64,000 nt of DNA, taken from contig NZ_JOGR01000004.1 of NCBI RefSeq assembly GCF_000719515.1, positions 1 through 64,000 on the forward strand. The letters are read 5' to 3'. Shown here piece after piece: positions 44,356 to 52,583 of this stretch. The notes beneath the pieces are model-generated. The model saw only the letters and a program-made list of their open reading frames with translations. It made no database searches and was not told the DNA's origin. Every line of letters starts with the position of its first letter. Within the stretch, counting starts at the first letter, position 1. The position numbers and the translations under genes are program-made. The DNA comes from Glycomyces sp. NRRL B-16210 (GTDB lineage: Bacteria; Actinomycetota; Actinomycetes; Mycobacteriales; Micromonosporaceae).

Positions 44356-44919
44356 TCAGCCCCCGCTGCGCTGCTGGACGGTGAACCCGGCGCGGCGGTT
44401 GAGCTCGGCGGTCTCGCGGTCGAGCCAGTCGATCTCGGTGAGATTGGTCGACCGGTGGATCTGCATGAGGCCCTTGCGGAACGGTGATTCGAGCCGTTCG
44501 GGCGGGATCGGTGCGCCGTGCTCGTCGAAGAACAGCTGCGCCGGCTTGTCGAGGAACTCGCGCCTCCTGGCGAGCACGAGCGCCTGCTCGCGCGGGTTCT
44601 CCAGGTGGTGGAGGAACGCCAGGAGCACGTACCACTTGTTGTCGTCGGTGATGAAGCCCGGTTCGGGGTCCCTGAGCCACCGCCGCAACTGGTCGGTGCC
44701 GGTCTGGGTGATCTCGAGCATGTGCCGCGGGGCGGCGACCGAGCCGGGCGCGGTGCGCCGCGTGAGGCATTGGGCGTCTTCGAGTTTCCTGATCGTCGGG
44801 TAGAGGGTGCCGTCGGCGACGGGCCGGACGTGGCCGGCGAGGCTCGCGACCCGGTTCTTGAGGTCGTAGCCGTGCAGCGGGAAGTCCCGCAGGAATCCGA
44901 GTATGGCCATCTTCAACAT
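44356..44919 (-). CDS. PadR-family transcription regulator
   Basis: The 187-aa protein has the PadR winged helix (residues 1-85): MAILGFLRDFPLHGYDLKNR, then VADGTLYPTIRKLEDAQCL with the recognition helix, and a C-terminal Vir-type dimerisation helix region. CATAAT (44926-44931) ends 6 nt before the ATG, so it is likely leaderless. ATAT half sites (44937-44951) just upstream could be its own operator. It is convergent with the Hsp70-like gene, with only 3 nt between the stops. Confidence 0.9.
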   Translation of the reverse strand: MLKMAILGFLRDFPLHGYDLKNRVASLAGHVRPVADGTLYPTIRKLEDAQCLTRRTAPGSVAAPRHMLEITQTGTDQLRRWLRDPEPGFITDDNKWYVLLAFLHHLENPREQALVLARRREFLDKPAQLFFDEHGAPIPPERLESPFRKGLMQIHRSTNLTEIDWLDRETAELNRRAGFTVQQRSGG

Positions 44920-45042
44920 GCGTCCATTATGGCAGCATATTCAAGATATATCGCCCCCGAGGTAAAGAACCTCCTTGTCAGTCAACAAATCCGGCCCCCT
45001 CAAAGCACGAGCACGGGCTCCGCCCGCGCACTCACCTAAAGA

Positions 45043-45091
45043 GAAAGCCCTGGTGAATGAACACGAGAAGTGTGTCCTCACCAGGGCTTTC
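45043..45091 (-). terminator. terminator of the nuclease gene
   Basis: GAAAGCCCTGGTGA (45043-45056) pairs perfectly with 45078-45091. The 21-nt loop has an inner ACAC/GTGT stem. On the minus strand TCTTTAG follows. It ends the nuclease transcript before the padR control region. Confidence 0.8.
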
Positions 45092-45122
45092 GGTCCGAAT
45101 CGGAGTCTCGGTCGAGCCGAAC

Positions 45123-46226
45123 TCAGTCGTCGTTCTCGGCGTACCCGCGGACGACGTCGCGGATGGCGTCGGCGTGCAGGTAGATGTCGTCGAGCGAGCC
45201 GAGGAGGTGTCGGGTCTCGGTCTTCGTCGAGTCGAAGGTCCCAAGGTACTTCTTGGACTTGCCGTTGAAGTGCAGCCGTGCGATCGGCTTGCGGTTGTTG
45301 TCGTCGAGGAGGATCGCGAAGTAGCTCTTGGCGTCCCGCTGGACGATCCGGTGCGGTTTGATCTCACTGCACGCGATGGCCTTGACGATCTGGTAGCCGC
45401 CGATCTCCTCCAAGGTGGTCTCGACCTCGGACCTGCGGTCGGTGTCGGGTTCGGGCTCCGATTGTTCGACCGCGGACTCCACGGGATCCGATTCGGCGGG
45501 TGCGGGGAAACTCGAGCCCAATGCGGATTGGAGCCGGCTGTTGACCTGGTCGTTGAGGAACTGCGCCGCGGCCTTGGCGACCAATGGCGTGAACTGATCG
45601 CGCACGCGTTGGGTGAAGGAGCCCTCGTAGACGCGCATGGTGAGGAATTTGGTCCATTCGGGTTCGGGTTCTTTGAACAGCGCCGTGAGCGCGCGTTTGA
45701 TCTGCCCGATGTACTTCAGCTCTTCGGCCGCGCTGATGATCGAGTCGAGGTCGAAGGACTCCTTGGTCAGTTTGCGCAATTCCGGCAGGAGCGTCTCGTC
45801 GAGATCGTCGAAGTCGAGCACCAGGAACGGCTTCGCGTCCATGCGGTTCGGGGCGTCGAGGTCGGTGAAGAACTGATAGGCGACGCCGTTGGTCAGGACG
45901 GCGATGCGGGCGTTGGTGACCGCGAAGTACCGGTAGAGCTGGGAAGCGTGCTCGACGGAGAGGGCGTCCTGCGGGCGCTTGCATTCGATGAGGATCTGGA
46001 CCTCGCCGCCGTGCATGATCGCGTAGTCGATCTTCTCGCCCTTCTTCAGCCCCACGTCGGCGGTGAACTCGGGGACGACCTCGCGCGGGTCGAAGACGTC
46101 GTATCCGAGCACCGTGGAAATGAAGGGCATGATGAAGGCGTTCTTGGCGGCCTCTTCGGTCTGGATGAGATCGCGTTGATTTCGGACTTTTGTAATGAGG
46201 GCTGCGACCTGCTGATTGAAGTCCAT
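45123..46226 (-). CDS. solitary restriction-type nuclease (HsdR N-terminal-like)
   Basis: The 367-aa protein resembles stand-alone predicted type IV restriction endonucleases. The N-terminal PD-(D/E)XK domain (residues 1-150) shows Asp in GEKIDYAIMHGG and the Glu-x-Lys in VQILIECKRPQDA, followed by SQLYRYFAVTNARIAVLTNG. A helical middle and a C-terminal beta-rich domain (about 270-367, RDAKSYFAILLDDNNRKPIARL) follow. No helicase, methylase or specificity gene is adjacent. ATG 46226 follows AAAGGAG. Base composition is clearly lower in GC than in the neighbours, with codons such as TTG, GAT and AAA, which suggests horizontal gain. A defence role is likely but unproven. Confidence 0.83.
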   Translation of the reverse strand: MDFNQQVAALITKVRNQRDLIQTEEAAKNAFIMPFISTVLGYDVFDPREVVPEFTADVGLKKGEKIDYAIMHGGEVQILIECKRPQDALSVEHASQLYRYFAVTNARIAVLTNGVAYQFFTDLDAPNRMDAKPFLVLDFDDLDETLLPELRKLTKESFDLDSIISAAEELKYIGQIKRALTALFKEPEPEWTKFLTMRVYEGSFTQRVRDQFTPLVAKAAAQFLNDQVNSRLQSALGSSFPAPAESDPVESAVEQSEPEPDTDRRSEVETTLEEIGGYQIVKAIACSEIKPHRIVQRDAKSYFAILLDDNNRKPIARLHFNGKSKKYLGTFDSTKTETRHLLGSLDDIYLHADAIRDVVRGYAENDD

Positions 46227-46426
46227 GTCCCGCTCCTTTGCAAAGTCATGGTGAGGGGAGGGCGTGATCGAGACGCCTTGTGTGGCGAGCGTATCGACCG
46301 GAATGCGGGCAGGCAATACCGCGGGGGTCCTCCGAACAGGTGACAGCGCGATCGCGCCATTCTTCGAATGGGGTGAATGGATATGCAATGCGCCGTTCTG
46401 AAATGCTTTCGCGCGATTGCGGGATT

Positions 46427-46990
46427 TCAGATGAGGTTGAAGTACCAGAGGGCCAGGTAGGCGAGGCCTCCTAGGAAGGCTATGAGGATGAGCAGGACCA
46501 GCCAGCCCGCGGCGGCTTCGACGATGCTCGGGCGGCCGGTGTCCCCTGTGGCTGCGGCGACCGACTCCCAGGCGGTGTCGTCGAGGATGCGCATCGGGGC
46601 GATCGCCTTCGCCGGCGGGTACCACGCCCGCGACTGGGCCGCCGCCGCGGTGCGGTTCACCGGCTGGAGCCGCCCCCTGCGGTTGTAGGCGAACACGGCC
46701 ACTTCGGACTCGTCCGCGAGCGCGGCGACCTCGGGCGCGACGGGCATCGAGGTGTACAGGCGCCTTCTGCGGTCGGGGGAGCCGGTCCCGACGATCATCG
46801 GCACGTCCGCGGCCGTGACCTCCAGTCCGGGCGCCTTGACGGCCGCGACGGTCCTGGACGACTCCACGGTCGCCTCCCACTGCGGGCTCGGCAGCGCCTG
46901 GCCCTCGACCTTGTCGAGGTGCTTGAGGTGCGCCTGGAGGAGGCTGAGGAGCGCGTAGGCCTGCGGGGGCACGTCCGAGGGCAAGTTCAT
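46427..46990 (-). CDS. tail-anchored protein of unknown function
   Basis: I do not recognise this 187-aa protein. It has a cytosolic part with DKVEGQALPSPQWEATVESS and AVFAYNRRGRLQPVNRT, then one C-terminal membrane helix (about 158-184, AAGWLVLLILIAFLGGLAYL). ATG 46990 is chosen because a GACACT box lies 7 nt upstream; GTG 47002 would add four residues. The 200-bp gap on its far side (46227-46426) holds small inverted repeats (CCATTC-TTC-GAATGG at 46357-46371; CTGAAAT/ATTTCAG at 46398-46430), and the second overlaps this stop and may end transcription. Confidence 0.6.
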   Translation of the reverse strand: MNLPSDVPPQAYALLSLLQAHLKHLDKVEGQALPSPQWEATVESSRTVAAVKAPGLEVTAADVPMIVGTGSPDRRRRLYTSMPVAPEVAALADESEVAVFAYNRRGRLQPVNRTAAAAQSRAWYPPAKAIAPMRILDDTAWESVAAATGDTGRPSIVEAAAGWLVLLILIAFLGGLAYLALWYFNLI

Positions 46991-47037
46991 GAACTGAAGT
47001 GTCACATACGGTCGCCTGTCGCGCCCGTCTCCATGGG

Positions 47038-48387
47038 TCAGAAGGGTTCGATCTCGGCGCCGAGGAGTTGGAGGCGTTCGGCGAGCTGCTCGTAGCCGCG
47101 GTGGATGACGTTGATGTGGCGCAGTTCCGAGGTGCCGGGGGCGCGGAGCATGGCGAGCAGGAGCACCACGGCCGGGCGCAGCGCGGGCGGGCAGACCACT
47201 TCGGCGCCGCTCCATTTGACCGGTCCCTCCACGCCGATGCGGTGGGGGTCGAGCAGGCGGACGCGGGCACCGAGCCGGTTGAGTTCGGTGAGGTAGATCG
47301 CGCGGTTCTCGTAGACCCAGTCGTGGATCATGGTCGTCCCCTCGGCGCAGGAGGCGATGAGGGCGAAGAACGGCAGGTTGTCGATGTTGAGGCCGGGGAA
47401 GGGCATCGGGTGGATCTTGTCGAGGGGCGCGCGCAGCGGCGAGGGGTGGACGGTGAGGTCCAGCAGGCGGGTGCGGCCGTTGGCGGCGAGGTATTCGTCG
47501 CTGCGGCAGTAGACCAGGCCCATCTCCTCGGTGAGGGCCAGTTCGATCTCGACGAACTCGATGGGGACGCGGCGGACGGTGATCTCGGATTCGGTGACGA
47601 TGGCGGCCGAGACGAGGCTCCAGGCCTCGATGGGGTCCTCGGAGGGGGCGTAGTCGACGGGCACGTCGATGTCCTCGCGGCCGTGGACGGTGAGGGTGGT
47701 GGTGCCGACGCCGTCGATGCGGACGCCGAGGCGTTCGAGGAAGAAGCACAGGTCCTGGACCATGTAGTTGCAGGAGGCGTTGCGGATGACGGTGGGGGCG
47801 GGGTAGCGGGCGGCGGCCATGACGGCGTTCTCGGTGACGGTGTCGCCGCGTTCGGTCAGGACGATGGTGCCGGGCGGGTCGACCTGGTCTTTGACGGTGG
47901 CGCGGTAGGCGCTGCGGGAGGATTCGACGGAGAGTCCGAAGCGGCGCAGGGCGACCATGTGGGGTTCGACGGTGCGGTCGCCGAGTTCGCAGCCGCCGGC
48001 GAAGGGCAGTTCGAATTCGGCGTAGTCGTGCAGGAGCGGGCCGAGGAACATGATGATCGAGCGGGTGCGGCGGGCGGCGTCGGCGTCGATGCGGGTGAGG
48101 TCGAGGCGTTCGGGCGGGGTCAGGCGCAGGTCGCCGTCGTCGCCGATCCATTCGTAGTCGACGCCCATGGAGCCGAGGACGCGCAGGATCCGGTTGACCT
48201 CTTCGATGCGGGCGACGCGGCGCAGTGTGGTGGTGCCGCGGTTGAGCAGGCTCGCGCACAGGAGTGCGACGCCGGCGTTCTTGGAGGTCTTGACGTCGAT
48301 CGACCCCGAGAGCACGGTGCCGCCGCGCACCCGCAGGTGCCTGGGTTCCGAGGCCGGGACGCCGGTCTCGCCGCCGTAATCGAACAT
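47038..48387 (-). CDS. divergent MurA paralogue (EPSP synthase fold)
   Basis: The 449-aa protein has the two-domain enolpyruvyl transferase fold and resembles UDP-GlcNAc 1-carboxyvinyltransferase. Kept features are the Lys-Asn pair in VKTSKNAGVALL, the loop Cys in PFAGGCELGDRTVEPH, Arg in YENRAIYLTELNRLGARV, and LRPAVVLLL and INVIHRGYEQLAERL at the end. The usual FPTDMQ catalytic segment reads FPGLNIDN, so the Asp is not clearly in place. ATG 48387 lies 6 nt after TACGCT (48394-48399), suggesting a leaderless start; a TTG at 48426 is the alternative. It may be a second, specialised MurA rather than the housekeeping copy. Confidence 0.83.
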   Translation of the reverse strand: MFDYGGETGVPASEPRHLRVRGGTVLSGSIDVKTSKNAGVALLCASLLNRGTTTLRRVARIEEVNRILRVLGSMGVDYEWIGDDGDLRLTPPERLDLTRIDADAARRTRSIIMFLGPLLHDYAEFELPFAGGCELGDRTVEPHMVALRRFGLSVESSRSAYRATVKDQVDPPGTIVLTERGDTVTENAVMAAARYPAPTVIRNASCNYMVQDLCFFLERLGVRIDGVGTTTLTVHGREDIDVPVDYAPSEDPIEAWSLVSAAIVTESEITVRRVPIEFVEIELALTEEMGLVYCRSDEYLAANGRTRLLDLTVHPSPLRAPLDKIHPMPFPGLNIDNLPFFALIASCAEGTTMIHDWVYENRAIYLTELNRLGARVRLLDPHRIGVEGPVKWSGAEVVCPPALRPAVVLLLAMLRAPGTSELRHINVIHRGYEQLAERLQLLGAEIEPF

Positions 48388-48462
48388 GCGGTCAGCGTAA
48401 CGGAGTTCATTGTCCTGTTGGGGCAATCGCGTTCAACGGTCCGCGCAGCTCAGCGGTCGGGC

Positions 48463-49401
48463 TCAGGGCAGGGTCTCGGCGATGGGGCCGATGCCTTCGG
48501 CGGCGTGGACCTGCTCGTCGAGCAGCGCCATGACGGCCGCGACGGCGGGCCGGCGGGCCCCGCCGCGGAGGGTGACGGCCTGGAAGTGGCGGAACGGGGT
48601 GAAGGGGCCGCTGACGGGCACGCGGACGAGGTCGAGGTGGTGGGGCAGGTCGACCAGGCGGGGGATGAGCGCTACGCCCATCCGGTGGGCGACCATGACG
48701 GCGATGACGAGCCATTCGCGGGCCTCGCCGGTGACGGTGGGCCGGAAGCCGGCGTTGGAGCAGGCGGTGAGGACGTGGCGGCGGTGCATCGATCCGGGGA
48801 CGCCGAGGACCCACGGTTCGCGTTCGAGGTCGCGCAGGTCGACCTGTTCGGCGTCGGCGAAGCGGTGGCCGCCGGGCACGACGAGGTCGAACGGGTCGTT
48901 GAAGACCGTCTGGGCGTCGAAGCGGATGTCCTCGGGCGGCGGGTTGTCGGGGGTGGCCTCGACGAGGGCGAGGTCGGCGTCGCCGGCGAACAGCAGGTCG
49001 AAGCTCTCGGTGGCCTCGGCCTCGCGCAGGCGCAGTTCGAGCGCGGGGTGGCGTTCGCGGGCGGCCTCGACGAGGGGGGCGAGGAGGGTGGCGATGGCGG
49101 TGGGGAAGCCGCACAGGCGCAGCATGCCGGAGGGTTCGCCTTCGGTGGCCTGGATCTCGGCCTCGGCGAGGCGCCACATGGCCTCGATGGCGTCGATGTG
49201 GGCGATGAGGACCTGCGCGGCCGAGGAGAGCCGCACGCCGCGCCCGACCGGTTCGAGGAGGGGGACGCCGAGGTCCTTGGCGAGCAGACGGATCTGCTGG
49301 GAGGCCGCGGAGGTGGACATGTGCAGGGCTTTCGCGGCGCCGGAGACGGTGCCGTGGTGGGCGATCGCCCGCAGGACGTGCAGGCGTCTGAGGTCGATCA
49401 A
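48463..49401 (-). CDS. LysR-family transcription regulator
   Basis: The 312-aa regulator has the N-terminal winged helix IDLRRLHVLRAIAHHGTVSG and AAKALHMSTSAASQQIRLLA, then a LysR substrate domain (about 90-300). The TTG at 49401 is chosen: GGGGA lies 7 nt upstream, and the family N-terminus begins there. An in-frame GTG at 49461 would add 20 residues with AT-rich codons not seen elsewhere in the gene, and would run over the operator. The target is probably itself or the divergent small genes. Confidence 0.86.
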   Translation of the reverse strand: MIDLRRLHVLRAIAHHGTVSGAAKALHMSTSAASQQIRLLAKDLGVPLLEPVGRGVRLSSAAQVLIAHIDAIEAMWRLAEAEIQATEGEPSGMLRLCGFPTAIATLLAPLVEAARERHPALELRLREAEATESFDLLFAGDADLALVEATPDNPPPEDIRFDAQTVFNDPFDLVVPGGHRFADAEQVDLRDLEREPWVLGVPGSMHRRHVLTACSNAGFRPTVTGEAREWLVIAVMVAHRMGVALIPRLVDLPHHLDLVRVPVSGPFTPFRHFQAVTLRGGARRPAVAAVMALLDEQVHAAEGIGPIAETLP

Positions 49402-49412
49402 CCGTGTGTCCC

Positions 49413-49453
49413 CAATCGCTTTAGTGATTGCTTCACGATGAGTTTCGCAAACT
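49413..49453. promoter_or_regulatory. LysR-type operator region
   Basis: CAATC-8 nt-GATTG (49413-49430) has the T-N11-A form of LysR sites and begins 12 nt upstream of the lysR start. AGTTT-CGC-AAACT (49441-49453) is a second palindrome 10 nt on. They are placed for autoregulation and control of the divergent genes. Confidence 0.55.
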
Positions 49454-49596
49454 AGCGTCACCGGGGTGTTGTAGCCCGCGCGAATGGGACCTTAACCTCG
49501 ATCGTGAGCGTGAAGAAGTGCTCGAGTTTCGCCTGGAGCGAAATCGGCGGGCGCTCGTCCCTATGGTTCCCGATGCCCTCGTGAGGAGGACGCGTT

Positions 49597-49791
49597 ATGC
49601 GATGCTGCCCGTACTGCGGTTGGCCCGACGATGATCCTGTGACGACCGTGTCCGCACACCGGAGCGCGTCGGGTGCGACGGTGTGGACCCGGTGCATCTG
49701 CGGCTCGCTCCAGACGCGGGTGCGCCGCGGGGCGGTCCTGGAGGTCTGCGCGCGGAGCAGACCGGCCGGCCATCCGGCCACCACCGTGTAA
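49597..49791 (+). CDS. 64-aa zinc-ribbon protein
   Basis: The small protein begins MRCCPYCGWPDDDPVTTVSA and has a second Cys pair in TRCICGSLQTRVRR, giving a CxxC...CxC zinc ribbon. Small Streptomyces zinc-ribbon proteins look similar. ATG 49597 follows GAGGAGG. A hairpin TTTCGC-CTGGA-GCGAAA (49527-49543) lies in the upstream region. It is divergent from lysR and may be its target. Role unknown; nucleic-acid binding is the usual guess for such ribbons. Confidence 0.7.
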   Translation: MRCCPYCGWPDDDPVTTVSAHRSASGATVWTRCICGSLQTRVRRGAVLEVCARSRPAGHPATTV

Positions 49792-49878
49792 CCCGCACTC
49801 CCCTCCTCCCTTTTCCGACCGCGCGCAGCGGCGCGCGGCCGTTTCCTGCCTGCCTTCTTGACCTTCCGAGGATTCACC

Positions 49879-50259
49879 ATGCACGACTTCGACGTCCGCA
49901 TCATGCTCCAGCTGTGCGGGGCGGTCCTGTACATCACCAACTACCTGCTCATCCAGACCCACCGCATCCACGCGACGAAGCCGGCGTCGCTGGGTCTGGT
50001 CATCTCGGCGTGCGCGATCCTGCTGTCGGCGGCGATCATCGGCCACGACTGGGGCCTGATCCTCCTGGAGGGCACCTGGCTGATCATGGTGTCGGTGACG
50101 ATGGCCATCCGCCAGCGCGCCGCGTCCCGTCGCGCGGTCTTGGAGCGGGAGGCGCTGGTCTCGGCGGTCGCCTCGACCCGTACCGCGGCCCCTGCTCCGG
50201 TCGCCGCGGTGCGTGAGCCGGTCGTTCGTGAGCGTGAGTTGGCGGGTGCGGCGGCGTAG
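49879..50259 (+). CDS. small membrane protein (CBU_0592-like)
   Basis: The 126-aa protein has three membrane helices in residues 8-80 (IMLQLCGAVLYITNYLLIQT; SLGLVISACAILLSAAI; GLILLEGTWLIMVSVTMA), followed by an Arg/Ala/Val-rich cytosolic tail. The pattern fits small CBU_0592-like membrane proteins, whose function is unknown. ATG 49879 follows CGAGGA. A start at 49858 is possible but lacks a ribosome binding site. Confidence 0.72.
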   Translation: MHDFDVRIMLQLCGAVLYITNYLLIQTHRIHATKPASLGLVISACAILLSAAIIGHDWGLILLEGTWLIMVSVTMAIRQRAASRRAVLEREALVSAVASTRTAAPAPVAAVREPVVRERELAGAAA

Positions 50260-50308
50260 GCGTCGGTGGGTCGCGGGGGCGGCCGAGTGGGCCGGTTAGG
50301 CTCGGGGC

Positions 50309-50956
50309 GTGGCTATCCGAGTGCTCATCGCAGACGACCAGGAGATGGTGCGGGCCGGTTTCCGGGCGATCATCGACGCGCAGGCGGACATGGAGGTGGT
50401 GGCGGACGCTCCTGACGGGGTGGTGGCGGTGGCGCAGGCGCGTCGGTTGAAGCCGGACGTGTGTCTGTTCGACATTCGGATGCCGCGGTTGGACGGTTTG
50501 GAGGCGACGCGGACGCTGTTGGCGGGTGCGAACGGTGCTGGTCCGCGGATCGTGGTGGTGACGACGTTCGACACCGATGAGTACGTGTACGGGGCGTTGC
50601 GTTCGGGTGCGACGGGTTTTCTGTTGAAGGATTCGGGTCCTGCGTTGTTGGTGGAGGCGGTGCGGGCGGCGGCGAGTGGTGAGTCGCTGGTGTCGCCTTC
50701 GGTGACGGTGCGCCTGTTGGAGCGGTTGACCGATCCGGTGGCGGAGGCTCCGAGGGCGGTGAAGGTGTTGACCGAGCGGGAGTTGGATGTGGTCGAGCTC
50801 GTGGCGCGGGGGCGGACGAATGCGGAGATCGCTGAGGCGTTGTTCGTGTCGGTGTCGACGGTGAAGACGCATTTGGAGGCGGTTCGGGCGAAGTTGCCGG
50901 CGCGCAATCGGGTGGAGATCGCGGCGTGGGCGTGGGAGCACGGGGTGGTGGGCTGA
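50309..50956 (+). CDS. orphan NarL-family response regulator
   Basis: The 215-aa regulator has a receiver domain with the acidic pair LIADDQ, phospho-acceptor Asp55 in CLFDIRMPRLDG, Thr in VVTTFD and Lys in FLLKDSG. A LuxR helix-turn-helix follows (LTERELDVVELVARGRTNAE; FVSVSTVKTHLEAVRAKL). No kinase gene lies nearby. GTG 50309 is 6 nt after TAGGCT (50297-50302), so no leader is expected. Codons end mainly in G and T here (GTG, TTG, GGT), unlike the C-ending genes around it. Confidence 0.92.
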   Translation: MAIRVLIADDQEMVRAGFRAIIDAQADMEVVADAPDGVVAVAQARRLKPDVCLFDIRMPRLDGLEATRTLLAGANGAGPRIVVVTTFDTDEYVYGALRSGATGFLLKDSGPALLVEAVRAAASGESLVSPSVTVRLLERLTDPVAEAPRAVKVLTERELDVVELVARGRTNAEIAEALFVSVSTVKTHLEAVRAKLPARNRVEIAAWAWEHGVVG

Positions 50957-50959
50957 CCG

Positions 50960-51571
50960 GTGCGGACGATCGCGGTCGCGCAGTCGCGGACTGCGACTGA
51001 GGTGAGTCGGTCGCGGTTCGTGTGCACGTTGTACCGGGTTGGTTCTGATGGTGAGGCGAGGGAGCGGATCAATGCGCATCGTAAGGCGCATTGGGAGGCG
51101 ACGCACAATTGCACGGCGTATGTGCTCGATGACGGGCAGTCGGGGCGTTCGAGTGACGATGGGGAGCCGGCGGGTACGGCGGGGGTGCCGATGCTGGAGG
51201 TGTTGCGGGGTCGGGGCTTGACGGATGTGCTGGCGGTCGTGACGCGTTATTTCGGCGGTGTCAAGCTGGGCGCTGGTGGTCTGGTGCGTGCGTACGGTGC
51301 TGCGGTGTCGGCGGCGGTGGATGCGGCGGGGACGGTGGAGTTGGCGTATTGGCCGCGGTTGCTTGTGCGGGTCGATTACGGTGCGGCGGGGAGTCTGGAG
51401 GGGTTGTTGCGGCTTCGTGAGGATGTGCGTCTGATCGGCGTGGATTTCGGTGCTGAGGTGGCGTTCGAGTTGGCGTGTACGGATGCGGAGATCCTGGTGG
51501 CGTGGTTGGCGTCGCAGACGGCGGGTGGGGCTGAGGTCGAACCGGCCGGGGTGTTGCGGGTGGAGTTGTAG
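50960..51571 (+). CDS. IMPACT/YigZ family protein
   Basis: The 203-aa protein belongs to the UPF0029/IMPACT family: RINAHRKAHWEATHNCTAYV, SDDGEPAGTAGVPMLEVLRG and VVTRYFGGVKLGAGGLVRAYG are its signatures, with a C-terminal DUF1949-like ferredoxin fold. Eukaryotic IMPACT regulates translation; the bacterial role is unclear. It begins 3 nt after the response regulator and shares its G/T-ending codons. Confidence 0.92.
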   Translation: MRTIAVAQSRTATEVSRSRFVCTLYRVGSDGEARERINAHRKAHWEATHNCTAYVLDDGQSGRSSDDGEPAGTAGVPMLEVLRGRGLTDVLAVVTRYFGGVKLGAGGLVRAYGAAVSAAVDAAGTVELAYWPRLLVRVDYGAAGSLEGLLRLREDVRLIGVDFGAEVAFELACTDAEILVAWLASQTAGGAEVEPAGVLRVEL

Positions 51572-51608
51572 AGTTCGTGCTGTTCCCCGATCGGAGAGAG
51601 GCACGGCG

Positions 51609-52583
51609 ATGACCCAGCATATTGTGAGCGATAACAAGCGTTTTGCGAACCCGTTCATCCTTGAGCGGGCCGACCCGCAGATCCTCCGGCATACCGACGG
51701 GCGCTACTACTTCACCGCGACCGTGCCCGCCTACGACCGGATCGTCCTGCGCGGGGCGGACACGCTCGCCGGGTTGCGCGAGGCCGAGGAGACCACCGTG
51801 TGGGTCCGCCACGCCGAAGGCGCCATGGGCTCGCACATCTGGGCCCCGGAACTGCACTGGATCGACGGCGCCTGGTACCTCTACTTCGCCGCCGGCGAGG
51901 CCGCCTCGGCCACCGCCGACGTCTGGCGCATCCGCATGTACGTCTTGGAGAACCGCGGCCCCGACCCCCTCGAAGGCACTTGGACTGAGAAGGGGCAGAT
52001 CCGCACGCCGGTCGACTCCTTCGCCCTCGACGCGACCACGTTCGCCCACCGCGGGCGCCGCTACCTGTGCTGGGCCCAGCACAACCCCGACCTGCCGGCG
52101 ACCAACACCAGCCTCTACCTCGCCGCTCTCGCCGACCCCTGGACCATCGAGGGCGAGCCGGTCGAGATCGCCCGTCCCGAACACGACTGGGAGACCGTCG
52201 GCTTCGCCGTCAACGAAGGCCCCTACGCGCTCGTGCGCAACGGCAAGGTCTTCCTCACCTACTCCGCCTCGGCCACCGGCGCCGAGTACTGCGTCGGGCT
52301 CCTCAGCGCCGACGACGACGCCGACCTCCTCGACGCCGCCTCCTGGACCAAGCACCCCGAGCCGGTCTTCACCACCGACGCCGAGGCGGGCGTGTACGGG
52401 CCCGGGCACAACGCCTTCACCGTCGACGAGGACGGCAACGACCTCCTGGTCTTCCACGCCCGCTCCTACGAGCGGATCGAAGGCGATCCCCTGGACAACC
52501 CCGACCGGCACTGCCGCGTCCAGCCCTTCGGCTGGCACGAGGACGGCATCCCCGACCTCGGGCGGCCCCTGCCCGAACGGTAA
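51609..52583 (+). CDS. glycoside hydrolase family 43
   Basis: The 324-aa five-bladed beta-propeller glycosidase lacks a signal peptide and should act in the cytosol. The general base Asp is in RADPQILRHTDGRYYFTATV; IWAPELHWIDGAWYLYFAAG and NEGPYALVRNGKVFLTYSAS carry the family pattern, the latter with the likely catalytic Glu. Activity is probably alpha-L-arabinofuranosidase or beta-xylosidase; the sequence cannot decide. ATG 51609 follows GGAGAGAGG. Its TAA is also read as TTA by the opposing ArfB frame. Confidence 0.88.
   Translation: MTQHIVSDNKRFANPFILERADPQILRHTDGRYYFTATVPAYDRIVLRGADTLAGLREAEETTVWVRHAEGAMGSHIWAPELHWIDGAWYLYFAAGEAASATADVWRIRMYVLENRGPDPLEGTWTEKGQIRTPVDSFALDATTFAHRGRRYLCWAQHNPDLPATNTSLYLAALADPWTIEGEPVEIARPEHDWETVGFAVNEGPYALVRNGKVFLTYSASATGAEYCVGLLSADDDADLLDAASWTKHPEPVFTTDAEAGVYGPGHNAFTVDEDGNDLLVFHARSYERIEGDPLDNPDRHCRVQPFGWHEDGIPDLGRPLPER

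Noticed and set aside
49402..49461. Upstream GTG start for LysR
   Set aside because: Codons such as CTA, GTT, ACT and AAA are not used in the rest of the gene, and the stretch contains the palindromic operator.
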